64,000 bases of DNA, from NCBI RefSeq assembly GCF_008124765.1, contig NZ_VNHS01000001.1, positions 868,001 through 932,000 of the forward strand, read 5' to 3'. The notes beneath the pieces were generated by a model. It was not told where the DNA came from. It made no database searches and saw nothing but the letters and a program-made list of their open reading frames with translations. Positions 8,028 through 16,690 of the stretch are shown piece by piece; the first letter of the stretch is position 1, and each line of letters starts with the position of its first letter. A program made the translations under genes and the position numbers. This DNA is from Paenibacillus methanolicus (GTDB lineage: Bacteria; Bacillota; Bacilli; Paenibacillales; Paenibacillaceae).

Positions 8028-8260
8028 GGCTGAATGCTTGCATTCCCAATCTCCCGATTGTGAACGCAAACCAATCAGCCTCGGCTCTGGCTGAATGCTG
8101 CATTCCCAATCTCCCGATTGTGAACGCAAACCAATCAGCCTTGGCTCTGGCTGAATGCTGCATTCCCAATCTCCCGATTGTGAACGCAAACCAATCAGCC
8201 TCGGCTCTGGCTGAATGCTGCATTCCCAATCTCCCGATTGTGAACGCAAACCAATCAGCC
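8028..8260 (-). repeat. Four tandem 60-bp structured repeats
   Basis: Units at 8028-8080, 8089-8140, 8149-8200 and 8209-8260, separated by 8-base spacers that alternate TCGGCTCT/TTGGCTCT. Each unit is bounded by GGCTGA and TCAGCC, which pair, and contains TTCCCAATC / GATTGTGAA, a second hairpin. Units are otherwise identical apart from one extra T in the first. The array runs into the stop codon of the M42 peptidase gene: the TGA (8255-8257) and the last glycine codon belong to the final unit. A related array is at 48944-49045, also at the 3' end of a minus-strand gene. Confidence 0.93.
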
Positions 8261-9316
8261 TTGCATCATATATAAAGCAATCAACGCGCCGGTGTTCACG
8301 ATCGCGTCGGCGTGGGTGCGTTCCATGCTATGCGAAGCATGCACGCCGGGACCGATCAGCGCCGCGCGAATATTGCTGCCGCCGTGGAGCGCTGCGGAAG
8401 CGTCCGAGCCATAGTGCGGGTAGATATCGACCGCATGCGGAATGCCCGCTCCCTTCGCGAGTCCGATGAGGACGGACGTCATGTCATAATCGTACGGCCC
8501 GGTCGAATCCTTGGCGCAGATAGAGACGTCGTATTCGGTCGCCGACAGGTCGTCGCCGAGCGCGCCCATGTCGATCGCCAGCATCTCCGTAATGTCAGGC
8601 GGGATATACGAGGAGCCGTGCCCCACCTCTTCGTACGTGGAGATGATCACCTTCACCGTGCGCCGCGGCTGCTTTCCTTCCCGCTTCAGCCACTCCAGCA
8701 CGCCGAGCAGTGCGGCGACGCTCGCCTTGTCGTCCAGGTGGCGCGACTTGACCAAGCCGTTCGGCATCATGCGCGTTCGAGGATCCCACGAAATAAAGTC
8801 GCCGACCGCGATACCCAGCTTCTCCACGTCTTCCTTCGTCTTTACCGGCTCGTCGATACGGATCTCCATATTGGCTTCATCACGCTTCATATCCCTAGCG
8901 TCGGTATAGACATGCACGGAAGGCTTGATCGGCAGCACGGTGCCTTCATAAGTTCTGCCGTCTCTCGTGTGGATGAGGCAATATTCCCCCTCCACCGAGT
9001 GCATCATATAGCCGCCGACGCTCGTGAATCGGATCGTGCCGCCCGGCTTGATCGCGCGGACCATCGCGCCGAGCGTGTCGACATGGGCCGTCAGCCCGAG
9101 CGTGCCGGCTTCCGCCGATCCTCCGTTTCCTTCGATCGTAATGACCGCATTGCCTTTGGGCGTCACTTCCGAAGGGTATCCGAGCTTATCCGCTTCCTCG
9201 CGGACGAATCGGATCGCTTCCTTGCAATAGCCGCTCGGACTCGGCGTGCCGAGAAGCCGCTCCAGCGTCTTCAATATGTAGTCCCGATTCAGCTCGGGGG
9301 GTGGAATTGGGGTCAT
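8255..9316 (-). CDS. M42-family metallopeptidase (aminopeptidase)
   Basis: Cytoplasmic dinuclear metal aminopeptidase, 353 aa. Metal and catalytic residues visible: AHVDTLG (H78, D80), SRHLDDKAS (the LDD bridge near 196), STYEEVGHGSS (catalytic Glu-Glu near 230), DMGA, and GVHASHSMERTH near the C-terminus. Length fits the FrvX/YtoP family. ATG at 9316 follows AGGAGG, and the upstream gene stop TAG overlaps that site, so the two are one operon. The final codons and stop come from the tandem repeat array, which suggests the array inserted at, or expanded from, the gene end. Confidence 0.92.
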   Translation of the reverse strand: MTPIPPPELNRDYILKTLERLLGTPSPSGYCKEAIRFVREEADKLGYPSEVTPKGNAVITIEGNGGSAEAGTLGLTAHVDTLGAMVRAIKPGGTIRFTSVGGYMMHSVEGEYCLIHTRDGRTYEGTVLPIKPSVHVYTDARDMKRDEANMEIRIDEPVKTKEDVEKLGIAVGDFISWDPRTRMMPNGLVKSRHLDDKASVAALLGVLEWLKREGKQPRRTVKVIISTYEEVGHGSSYIPPDITEMLAIDMGALGDDLSATEYDVSICAKDSTGPYDYDMTSVLIGLAKGAGIPHAVDIYPHYGSDASAALHGGSNIRAALIGPGVHASHSMERTHADAIVNTGALIALYMMQG

Positions 9317-9328
9317 GAATGATGCCTC

Positions 9329-9886
9329 CTACAAAAGTCGTTTCAAATCGGACAAGCTTGGTTTATGAATTCGAACATGAATTTGCCCATCCTTCAGATA
9401 TACCTCATCCAGCTTAATAATCGGCAGCTCTTCCCCTATCGGGATGACCAGCTCGCCGATCCGTTCTTTCGGCAGCGCGATATCTCCCGCCTTCATCTCG
9501 ATCGGCGTGCCGATCAAATTCGGCGCTTCCCACCGGAAGGTATAGACCGCCTGCAGCCCGACCGTCCAGAATCCCAACAGCTTCGCGTTCACGTCCGCGA
9601 TCATCCGGTCGCCCTTCAGCTCGAACGCAGCCCCGGTAACCTGCACGTTCGGACGAACGTTCGGATGGAGCGACAACGACCGTTTGGCCAGGTGGTTCAG
9701 ATCGTCCTCTGTCAGCACGAGCTCCAGCGATTGCCTCCGCAGCATCTCCACGGCTCGCTCCATCAGCGGCACCGGTTGATACGACAAGTCCAACTCCTCG
9801 CGCGGGGCCGCATACAGATACACCGTTAAGGCCGCCGCTGCCAGGACAATGAAGAAAGCAAGCAGCATCAGGCGAAAAATTCTCAT
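9329..9886 (-). CDS. Membrane-anchored DUF2140-like (YpmS-type) protein
   Basis: 185 aa with one N-terminal transmembrane helix (about residues 5-26) and an extracytoplasmic beta-rich domain. The pattern of lipid-carrier-like repeats (ELVLTEDDLNHLAKRSL, then IADVNAKLLGFW) and the closing VYLKDGQIHVRI resemble YpmS/DUF2140 proteins; function unknown. ATG at 9886 follows AGGAGGC. It is the first gene of a short operon with the M42 peptidase, driven by its own promoter at 9925-9953. The family assignment is by overall look rather than a diagnostic motif. Confidence 0.65.
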   Translation of the reverse strand: MRIFRLMLLAFFIVLAAAALTVYLYAAPREELDLSYQPVPLMERAVEMLRRQSLELVLTEDDLNHLAKRSLSLHPNVRPNVQVTGAAFELKGDRMIADVNAKLLGFWTVGLQAVYTFRWEAPNLIGTPIEMKAGDIALPKERIGELVIPIGEELPIIKLDEVYLKDGQIHVRIHKPSLSDLKRLL

Positions 9887-9924
9887 CCGGTATACGCCTC
9901 CTCTATCCCTGCCATGTCCTCCCC

Positions 9925-9953
9925 ATTATGAGTCATCCGTCCACTACGGTCAA
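9925..9953 (-). promoter_or_regulatory. Promoter for the DUF2140-M42 operon
   Basis: On the minus strand TTGACC (9948-9953), 17 bases, CATAAT (9925-9930). It separates this operon from the germination operon that ends at 9984. Confidence 0.7.
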
Positions 9954-9983
9954 ACGACCAACCCCCTCCTCTTTCGGGCAAGA

Positions 9984-11078
9984 TCAGACGGCAGGCTCCT
10001 TGTTTCTACGCAGCATGCTTATCCCACCGATGAGCAGCGGGATGCCGATCGCGACGGGAACCGCGAACAAAGGCCAATAATCGGCCGTGAAGATCATGGC
10101 GCGCAGATGGTCGGCTACGATCCAATACCCGGTTCCCCCCAGCAGCAAGGCCGTCGGGAGCAGCAAGAGGCGGTAATCGTTCACGCCGACGATCTTGGAT
10201 GCGCACACCGAAGCGCAGAACAGGGACATCATAATTTGGATGAGCGAGGAAGTCGCGAAGAAGGCAACCATTATCATCTCGTACCGATGAAGGAACAACC
10301 CGATGTGGGCGCTTCTGGCCAGCTGCATGCAGGCGACGATATATTCCCGGGTCGCTTCGGCGGACAACACCCCCGTCTCCAGAATCGGCCAGATGGCAAC
10401 GGTAAGTCCGGCGAACAGAATGCTCACCGCGGACGCCCTTCCCCATCGCTGCGGCTTCTTCACATGCGGCAGCAAGATGGCGATCATCATCGTCGCCAGC
10501 GACCAGTCCGTATCGAAATGCCTGCTCGCCCACACCGTCCGCGCCAATCCGCTATCCATGACGGGCAATAGATTCTTGACGTCGAATTCCGCGATCGAAC
10601 CCATCATGACGAGGATGTTGAGAATGAGGATGGAGAATACGCCGACGAACGCCATGCGTCCCATGACCTCGACACCGTGATAAGCTCCGTACAACCCGAC
10701 GGCGAGCGCGGCCACGACAAATAGAATGACCGGCGCCTCCGGCAGAAAATAATCCATCAGATGGTACGTAAACGTCACGAGCACCGTGGCGAACGCCCCC
10801 GTGAAAAACAGGAGCAGCACGGCCGCGATCAGCTTGCCCGCCCACTTGCCGGCCGCCTTGGACGCGATATCGATCATCGACGCTTGCCCGCCCATTCGGA
10901 TGACGCGGGCGGTCAGCCATGCCGCCGCGATACCTTGAAGCATGCCGATCAGCGTGGAGAGCCACATATCGCTTGCCACCTCGCGGGCAATAATACCTTG
11001 CGTAATTCCGATCGCTTTGGCATAGATCACATTCATGACGAGCGCAAGCAGCATGCCGTTCGTTATCCGTACGTTCAC
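9984..11078 (-). CDS. Spore germination protein, GerAB-type permease
   Basis: B subunit of a GerA-type nutrient germinant receptor in the inner spore membrane; 364 aa, about ten hydrophobic segments, of the amino acid permease-like GerAB fold that binds the germinant. The GTG start at 11078 overlaps the TGA of the gerC gene (GTGA), so it is coupled to it; a GGAA purine stretch lies just upstream. Last gene of the gerA-gerC-gerB operon. Germinant identity cannot be read from the sequence. Confidence 0.92.
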   Translation of the reverse strand: MNVRITNGMLLALVMNVIYAKAIGITQGIIAREVASDMWLSTLIGMLQGIAAAWLTARVIRMGGQASMIDIASKAAGKWAGKLIAAVLLLFFTGAFATVLVTFTYHLMDYFLPEAPVILFVVAALAVGLYGAYHGVEVMGRMAFVGVFSILILNILVMMGSIAEFDVKNLLPVMDSGLARTVWASRHFDTDWSLATMMIAILLPHVKKPQRWGRASAVSILFAGLTVAIWPILETGVLSAEATREYIVACMQLARSAHIGLFLHRYEMIMVAFFATSSLIQIMMSLFCASVCASKIVGVNDYRLLLLPTALLLGGTGYWIVADHLRAMIFTADYWPLFAVPVAIGIPLLIGGISMLRRNKEPAV

Positions 11079-12289
11079 TTCAGTTCCTTTCCGCTTGTCG
11101 GTTCCTTCAATTTCAGAACCGGGCTGGTCAGCTTGACATCCGTTTGCACCGTGACGTCCGCTTCGGCAAAATAATCATCCCATTCAGCGGCCACCTTGCG
11201 CCATTCCTGCGGATAACGGTTATGAAACGTCTGTCCCGCCTTCAAGAAGTCCGTCCGATATTGCTGCTGAGCGATGTCGAAAATGTTCTTCACCTGATCT
11301 TCCATTTGCTGCCGGAGCTTGACCTCCAATTGTTCGCGAACAACCGCATATGAATTCGAGCAGCCAAGTTCCACGAGATTGGCGTCGATCTTCTGCTTAA
11401 TTCGCAGCGTAATCTTGCCATCCTTCCAGCCCGGCTTCATCGTTTGCTTCAATTTCTTCAACTCCAGCGTGGTTCTTTTGCCCGGCTCGTTCGGGCAATT
11501 GACGATGGCAATCTCGGAATCGACCTTCTCGATGAAAGGCAGCAGCCCTTTCGCATCCTTCGGCGACAGCCAACCCTGCATCTTATCCCCTTTGAACACC
11601 GCCGCTCCCGAGAGAACGACTTGCTTCAGCGATCCGAATTGATTCGGTTTCTTGTTGGAGATGCCCCGCGGCTTTAATTGGACCTTGGCCAGCACCGGCT
11701 CGGCACCCGTCGCCAAGAACGATTCTTGGAGCCGCATCATGTTGGAACCCGGCGCCTCGGCGACGATTTGGTTATAGCGGAACAGCTTGTCGATCGCTTC
11801 GCCGGGGACAACTTCCATGCCGGTAATCGTCGCGATAACCTCGCTTGCCTTGTCCGGCGTCACCACGACCCAGGTGGACATGCGCAGTTCATGATTGCGG
11901 GTGAAGAAATCAATCATATCGGCAATACCTCGCCGCGCGTAGTCCTCCCCGATCACGATGACGAAATTATGCGCCCAATAGACCCTTCTGGACGAGAACC
12001 GCGCCAAATTGCGCGCTGCCTCGAAGATCGTCCGGCCTTGCGACTGGATCGAATAGATCGGTTCCCCCGTGCCGCCCGACGGCGCTCCCGTTTGGCCCCT
12101 CGCATCCGCCGGTCTGACGATTTGCACGCTCAAGCTGACCTGATTGTCGCCATACAAATCGAGCCCGACGGCGGTTACCATGGCCAGATCGTTAATCTCC
12201 TGCTTGCCGAAACAGCCGGTGATCAGAATCGAGACAGCCGACCATGCCAGTACCAGTACCGCGATCGAGCGACAATTCATGATCCTCAC
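11075..12289 (-). CDS. Spore germination lipoprotein, Ger(x)C family
   Basis: C subunit of the germinant receptor, 404 aa. The signal peptide ends in lipobox ITGC (Cys near residue 26), predicting lipid anchoring on the outer face of the inner spore membrane. The mature start CFGKQEINDLAMVTAVGLD is typical of the GerC family, as is the C-terminal Ger(x)C domain from about residue 215. It sits between gerA (15 bp gap) and gerB (4-base overlap). Order A-C-B differs from the canonical A-B-C of B. subtilis gerA but is common in Paenibacillaceae as far as I recall. Confidence 0.93.
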   Translation of the reverse strand: MRIMNCRSIAVLVLAWSAVSILITGCFGKQEINDLAMVTAVGLDLYGDNQVSLSVQIVRPADARGQTGAPSGGTGEPIYSIQSQGRTIFEAARNLARFSSRRVYWAHNFVIVIGEDYARRGIADMIDFFTRNHELRMSTWVVVTPDKASEVIATITGMEVVPGEAIDKLFRYNQIVAEAPGSNMMRLQESFLATGAEPVLAKVQLKPRGISNKKPNQFGSLKQVVLSGAAVFKGDKMQGWLSPKDAKGLLPFIEKVDSEIAIVNCPNEPGKRTTLELKKLKQTMKPGWKDGKITLRIKQKIDANLVELGCSNSYAVVREQLEVKLRQQMEDQVKNIFDIAQQQYRTDFLKAGQTFHNRYPQEWRKVAAEWDDYFAEADVTVQTDVKLTSPVLKLKEPTSGKELK

Positions 12290-12304
12290 CTCTGCTAAGA
12301 TTAA

Positions 12305-13825
12305 TTAGGACTCGGGTGGCTTCGGCATGGCGCCATCCTGCTGCCGCTTGGCATCGGCCGCGATCGAGGGCCGGCTCTTATTGCTCCACCACGGCAAACG
12401 CAGCACGATGTCCTTCTGATCAGATGGCCGGAACGGCGCGGCAGGCGCCAGATAGGGCTCGCCGAACGAACGGATGGACAGCGCATGAATGACGACGATG
12501 AAGAACATGCCCGCGAAACCGAGCAAGCCCAGCATGCCGGAAGCGATGATCAGCGGAAACCGAAGCAGCCGAATGGATAAGGAAGCGGAATAGTTCGGTA
12601 TGGCGAAGGAAGCGATGCCCGTAACCGCGACGATAATGACCATGAACGGCGATACGAGACCCGCCTGCACCGCCGCCTGACCGATGATGAGCGAGCCGAC
12701 GATGCTGACCGCTTGTCCGACGGGCTTGGGCATGCGCAGTCCTGCTTCGCGCATGAGCTCGAACGCCAGCTCCATCATGATCGCCTCGACTAGCACCGGG
12801 AACGGAACGACTTCCCTGCCCGAAGCGATCGTGAACGCCAGCATGGACGGAATCATCTCTTGGTGAAACGAGACGAGCATGACATATAAGGAAGGTAGCA
12901 TCAGGCTGATTAAGAACGCGATGTACCGGACGATCCGGAAGAACGATCCGACCCAATATCTGGAGTAATAGTCGTCGGACGCTTGAAAGAACTGCCAAAA
13001 AAACGTCGGAACGGTAAGCACGACAGGCGTATTGTCGACGAATATCGCGACTTTGCCTTCGAGGAGGGAAGCGGCGACTTTATCCGGACGTTCGGTCGTG
13101 CCGATCGTGGAGAAGACAGAGAACGGCGCATCCTCGATCAACTCCTCGATATATCCGCTCTCCAGCACGCCGTCGATTTTAATTTTATGGATGCGCGCTT
13201 TCACTTCTTCGACCAAACCCGGCTTGACGATCCCTTCCATATAGGCGACGTTCAAGTCCGTCTTCGTCTTCGTGCCGACGATGAGCGAATCCAGCCGAAG
13301 GCTAGGGTCCTTGATGCGCCTCCTGACGAGCGCGGTATTCGTGCGGATATTCTCGGTAAAGCCGTCGCGCGGCCCGCGGACCACGTTGTCCGTTGCCGGT
13401 TCGGTAATGCTTCGGGATTCCCAGGCTTTCGTGACGACGAGCAGTCCTTCCGCGAACCCGTCGATTAGGAATAACGTTTCCCCGCCGAGAATGCCATCCA
13501 CGCCTTCTCCGATTTTGCGAATGGCGCGGAGGGAGCAGTTCGTCATCAGGCGCCGCTTCAGTTCTTCCACTGTATCCGCTTGCAACAGAATTTCCGCCGG
13601 TAGTTCTTGGCTGTGGACGAGAATCGCTTTGAGAATATGCTGGAGCTCCGTGTTGCTGATCAACCCGTCCGTATAGAAACAGACGCCTTGCCGGTTAGTC
13701 TCTTGATGGAAGTCGAAGTCGCGCTTGATGAAATCCACGCTCTGTCCCATTATCCGTTGAATCAGATCCACGTTAGTTTGTAGGGAGTCGGTTATGGCGG
13801 TATCCAATAACGGTTGAACGGTCAT
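12305..13825 (-). CDS. Spore germination protein, GerA family
   Basis: A subunit of the germinant receptor, 506 aa. A soluble N-terminal domain (about 1-265) is followed by about five membrane helices (about 285-455) and a short Pro/Lys-rich tail. Diagnostic stretches: EGKVAIFVDNTPVVLTVPT before the first helix and REVVPFPVLVEAIMMELAFE. The start at 13825 has GAGAGGGGAT 6-8 bases upstream; an upstream in-frame ATG at 13858 has no such site. First gene of the operon. Expression in the forespore (sigma-G) is expected for the family, but I did not identify a promoter. Confidence 0.93.
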   Translation of the reverse strand: MTVQPLLDTAITDSLQTNVDLIQRIMGQSVDFIKRDFDFHQETNRQGVCFYTDGLISNTELQHILKAILVHSQELPAEILLQADTVEELKRRLMTNCSLRAIRKIGEGVDGILGGETLFLIDGFAEGLLVVTKAWESRSITEPATDNVVRGPRDGFTENIRTNTALVRRRIKDPSLRLDSLIVGTKTKTDLNVAYMEGIVKPGLVEEVKARIHKIKIDGVLESGYIEELIEDAPFSVFSTIGTTERPDKVAASLLEGKVAIFVDNTPVVLTVPTFFWQFFQASDDYYSRYWVGSFFRIVRYIAFLISLMLPSLYVMLVSFHQEMIPSMLAFTIASGREVVPFPVLVEAIMMELAFELMREAGLRMPKPVGQAVSIVGSLIIGQAAVQAGLVSPFMVIIVAVTGIASFAIPNYSASLSIRLLRFPLIIASGMLGLLGFAGMFFIVVIHALSIRSFGEPYLAPAAPFRPSDQKDIVLRLPWWSNKSRPSIAADAKRQQDGAMPKPPES

Positions 13826-13955
13826 GACGATCCCCTCTCCCGAACGATGCGTTTCCATTGGTATTTCCAGTTCAAGGTAGAGCTATTCGATTGACTAACG
13901 ACTACCGATCCGGGAGACACTATTGTCACTATTATTCGAGGAGCGCGCAAGCCTG

Positions 13956-14216
13956 ATGTACCATTGGTGGATCTATGAATACGTGGTGAACACAGCGTGG
14001 TTCGTGCAGGGGTTCGCCTGGGCTTTGTTTCTATTTAATTTTACGCTTCCGGGCATTGTCTGGTTTACGATGAGCAGCCGCAATCCGCTCCGCCGGGAGA
14101 AGAACGATACGGGCGCAGGCCAACCGACCGCCCAAGACGAGGATAACGCGTGGAACGGCGGCAACGCCAAAAACCCGCCAGAAGGCGGGTCCTCGGCAGG
14201 CTCGGAGTCTTCATGA
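13956..14216 (+). CDS. Small membrane protein divergent from the ger operon
   Basis: 86 aa: a tryptophan-rich N-terminus (MYHWWIYEYVVNTAWFVQGFAW), one transmembrane segment (about residues 8-36) and a hydrophilic Gly/Asn/Glu/Ser-rich tail. I do not recognise a family. ATG at 13956 lies 12 bases after GAGGAG, a slightly long spacing; a start further upstream would be non-ATG. Its position back-to-back with gerA suggests a sporulation or germination role, but only by position. A GC hairpin (CCCGCC/GGCGGG) lies within the coding sequence near its end. Confidence 0.6.
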   Translation: MYHWWIYEYVVNTAWFVQGFAWALFLFNFTLPGIVWFTMSSRNPLRREKNDTGAGQPTAQDEDNAWNGGNAKNPPEGGSSAGSESS

Positions 14217-14224
14217 GCCGTTTA

Positions 14225-14668
14225 TTATTTGGCGCGCGGCTGCACCGTGACGACGGAATTATAATACGTTAAGAACGCGCATAATTGCTTGAATTTCCAA
14301 ATGTAATCTTCGAAACTGCCTCCGAGCGCCTCCGCTTGCTTGTTGATCTCATAAGCATTCTTGTATGCGACGGCCAGCGCATCTGCTTCGGTCTTGGGCT
14401 TGTGCAAGTCCGTGCCGCGCAGAATCGAAGTTTCGCTTAGAATCTCGCCTAGATACAACGGGGCTATATTGACGATGTTACCCGGGTTCGGATTCGGCTC
14501 GCAATACGCCAACCCGGTTTGCTCGAACGGCAAAAACAGCAGATGAGCGCCTCGCTGCTCGTCCTTCCATGTATACGCCATGCCCTGATGGAGCGGATGG
14601 ACGTTCGGATGATTAATGAACTCGCCCTTTTTGAGCCGTTCAAAGAAGGTTTCCAAATACGATTTCAT
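14225..14668 (-). CDS. Hypothetical protein
   Basis: 147 aa, soluble, no signal peptide. The sequence has aromatic-rich segments (MAYTWKDEQRG, FEDYIWKFKQLCAFLTYY) and a proline/asparagine turn CEPNPNPGN, and looks like a single folded domain. I do not recognise it. ATG at 14668 follows AAGGAG. It converges on the small membrane protein gene, 8 bp from its stop, without a clear terminator between them. Confidence 0.72.
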   Translation of the reverse strand: MKSYLETFFERLKKGEFINHPNVHPLHQGMAYTWKDEQRGAHLLFLPFEQTGLAYCEPNPNPGNIVNIAPLYLGEILSETSILRGTDLHKPKTEADALAVAYKNAYEINKQAEALGGSFEDYIWKFKQLCAFLTYYNSVVTVQPRAK

Positions 14669-14890
14669 GCTACCGGCTCCTTCGGTTTATTCCTCTCTAC
14701 AAACATTCTACACCTTTCGCCATTTTTCCTTCATGCGCCTGCAGACGACGAATAACGCCCTATCTACTATTTCGGCAGACGCGCATGATTTTCTAAGACT
14801 TACAGCAGCAGGAATGGAACATTTTTTTCGGCGTCGGGGCGGCGAATGTCGGAGGAACGAATGCCGCCTAAGGAGTCGTGCAATGAACGG

Positions 14891-15439
14891 CTATCGGGCA
14901 TAGGCTTTGCGATGAAAATTGGTGATATAACGGAACAGTTTCTGACCGTCTTCGAATGGAAGATCGGCGCGAGAATCGAGCTTCGCAACCATTGCCCGGT
15001 AAGGCTCCGGCACCCATATATAGTGGTGAACATACTCCGTAATCGCGAATCCGCATTGTTCCCAGAAACGGATGCGCGCTTCGTTGTCCGGGCTTGGATC
15101 GGATTCGACTTCGATAATGACCGCTTGCAGTCCTTGCGCTCTCCCCCATTCCATGAGCGCATGAACAAACGCGCTGCCATCGCCGCGGCCGCGTCGCGAT
15201 ACGTCGACCGTTAAATAGTCGATCACGAGAACCTTGCGGTCGCTGGAGATCGAAGAGAATGCCATGCCGTAAGCTTCGCCCTGTTCATGAACCACGTGAA
15301 AAAAGGCCAGTTTCCGCTCGAACATGCGTCGAATTACTTGTTCCGTCTTTCCGCCATGATTGCCGAACGCGTTCATATACATCGGTTTTGCTCGCTGCCA
15401 CCAAGATGCGTCCAATTCGCTCATTGTCGTCAGTTCCAT
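14891..15439 (-). CDS. GNAT-family N-acetyltransferase
   Basis: Predicted acetyl-CoA-dependent acyltransferase, 182 aa. Motif A with the acetyl-CoA loop VSRRGRGDGSAFVHAL (around residues 79-94) follows the strand VLVIDYLTVD; motif B is the NEARIRFWEQCGF segment. ATG at 15439 is preceded by GAGGG; an upstream in-frame ATG at 15499 has no ribosome site. Substrate unknown. The 220 bp to its left contain no convincing gene. Confidence 0.82.
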   Translation of the reverse strand: MELTTMSELDASWWQRAKPMYMNAFGNHGGKTEQVIRRMFERKLAFFHVVHEQGEAYGMAFSSISSDRKVLVIDYLTVDVSRRGRGDGSAFVHALMEWGRAQGLQAVIIEVESDPSPDNEARIRFWEQCGFAITEYVHHYIWVPEPYRAMVAKLDSRADLPFEDGQKLFRYITNFHRKAYAR

Positions 15440-15514
15440 TGCGCAACCCTCGTTTGTATGTAAGATGGCCATGATCCGCAAGGGATCATGGCCGTGCACG
15501 TCGTACCTAACGCG

Positions 15515-16474
15515 TTATTTCGCGTGACGAAGAATATACTTGATATCCTCGGCGATCGATCTCGCCTTCGTCTTCGCGTTCGTACCGCTCAGCTGCTGGT
15601 TCACGCGGCGAATCGCTTCGATCGACTTCGCATCGGTAACTTGAAGCACGAGGCCTTCGCCAGTGTTGCGCATTGACGTCTCGCGGCCGGATTGGCCGGA
15701 CAGGTTGCCTGTCATGCCGTTGCCGCCTCGGCCGTTGTTGCCGCCGCGGTTAGCGACGATCGTCAAGCTGCCGAGCTTCAATTCGTTCTGATTGTTCGTA
15801 GTCGCGTTAAGACGAGTGCCGTTGTTGCCGGTCATGCTGTACGTTCCTGTCCCCGTACCGTTGCCGGTGACGTTCGTGCCGTAACCATTCGTGGTTCCGT
15901 TGCCGCCCGTCATGCCGTTACCGTTCATGCCGACGAGATTGCGACCGGCGCGACCGAGATCGCGGCCGGCCTCGCGCGTCGTGCCAACAATCCCGGTGCC
16001 GAGATCGCGCGCCGCGTCGCCGACATTGCGTCCTGCGCCGGTCGTACCGTTACGGTTACGGTAGTCGTTATCCCGCGTACCCATCCCCATCAGACCGCGA
16101 GCGGCGTCGCCCAGGTCGTCGCCTACTTCGCGCGTCGTGTTCGCAATTCCGCGACCGACGTCGCGCGTTGCATCGCCCAGATTGCGGCCAGCTCTGCGCA
16201 TATCGTTGTCCACGCGCGTCGTGTCGTTATCGACATTGTTTACGCCGTATCGCCCCGTGTTGTTGCGCGTACCCAGTAAGCCTTCGTTATCTCGTGCGCT
16301 TCTTGTCAAAATCCGTCTGTCGTTGTACCCATCCTCGTTGTGCGTGGACAATCGGTTCACGCGTCCCGTGTTCTTCGTGGTCACGTCATTGTCGTTGTTG
16401 TTGTTGCCGCAACCCGTGAACAGTACGGCGGACAAGCTCAAGCCACAGACCAACAAGCACGCTTTTCGATTCAA
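15515..16474 (-). CDS. Gly/Asn-rich lipoprotein with internal repeats (YhcN/YlaJ-like)
   Basis: 319 aa. The signal peptide ends in lipobox LFTGC (Cys 22), so an exported lipoprotein. The middle (about 90-185) is built of diverged copies of GRNLGDATRDVGRG followed by TTREVG and G(L/N)(M/L)GM; the next part is Gly/Asn/Thr low complexity, and the C-terminal ~90 residues (LVLQVTDAKSIEAIRRVN, AEDIKYILRH) form a compact domain resembling sporulation lipoproteins YhcN/YlaJ. TTG start at 16474 is supported by GGAGGG 8 bases upstream. Divergent from the WGxxGxxG protein gene. Family assignment moderate. Confidence 0.75.
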   Translation of the reverse strand: MNRKACLLVCGLSLSAVLFTGCGNNNNDNDVTTKNTGRVNRLSTHNEDGYNDRRILTRSARDNEGLLGTRNNTGRYGVNNVDNDTTRVDNDMRRAGRNLGDATRDVGRGIANTTREVGDDLGDAARGLMGMGTRDNDYRNRNGTTGAGRNVGDAARDLGTGIVGTTREAGRDLGRAGRNLVGMNGNGMTGGNGTTNGYGTNVTGNGTGTGTYSMTGNNGTRLNATTNNQNELKLGSLTIVANRGGNNGRGGNGMTGNLSGQSGRETSMRNTGEGLVLQVTDAKSIEAIRRVNQQLSGTNAKTKARSIAEDIKYILRHAK

Positions 16475-16690
16475 GATGAGATCCCTCCAGCTTCTAATTT
16501 TGACCCGACATCGGCGGGCCTTGATTAGATTGCGCCAATGGACGGCGGATTACATGTTGAATCATTTGTGCGCGCAGGTAAATCTTACGGATGCCGGCAG
16601 CACCAAGCGATTGCGATCGTAAGCGTGCGCTTGCCCGAATAGCAGGCATGACCGGAGATGCACACTATAACCGAAAGGAGTTGGATGAAG

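Noticed and set aside
7897..8249. Open frames through the 60-bp repeats that would encode a repeat protein with 20-residue units
   Set aside because: 60 bp is divisible by three, so any tandem copy gives open repeats in several frames on both strands; no ribosome site, and the DNA-level palindromes explain the conservation.
8028..8260. Possible CRISPR-like array
   Set aside because: The units are contiguous and the 8-base gaps are not variable spacers; no cas genes are present.
8312..9322. 336-codon frame antisense to the M42 peptidase
   Set aside because: Shadow of a gene with intact catalytic motifs on the other strand; Arg/His-rich composition typical of antisense frames.
14174..14189. 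CCCGCC/GGCGGG hairpin as a terminator
   Set aside because: Lies inside the coding sequence of the small membrane protein and has no T run.
14797..14826. Nine-residue Cys-rich peptide frame (three adjacent Cys) on the minus strand
   Set aside because: No ribosome binding site and too short to judge; probably chance.
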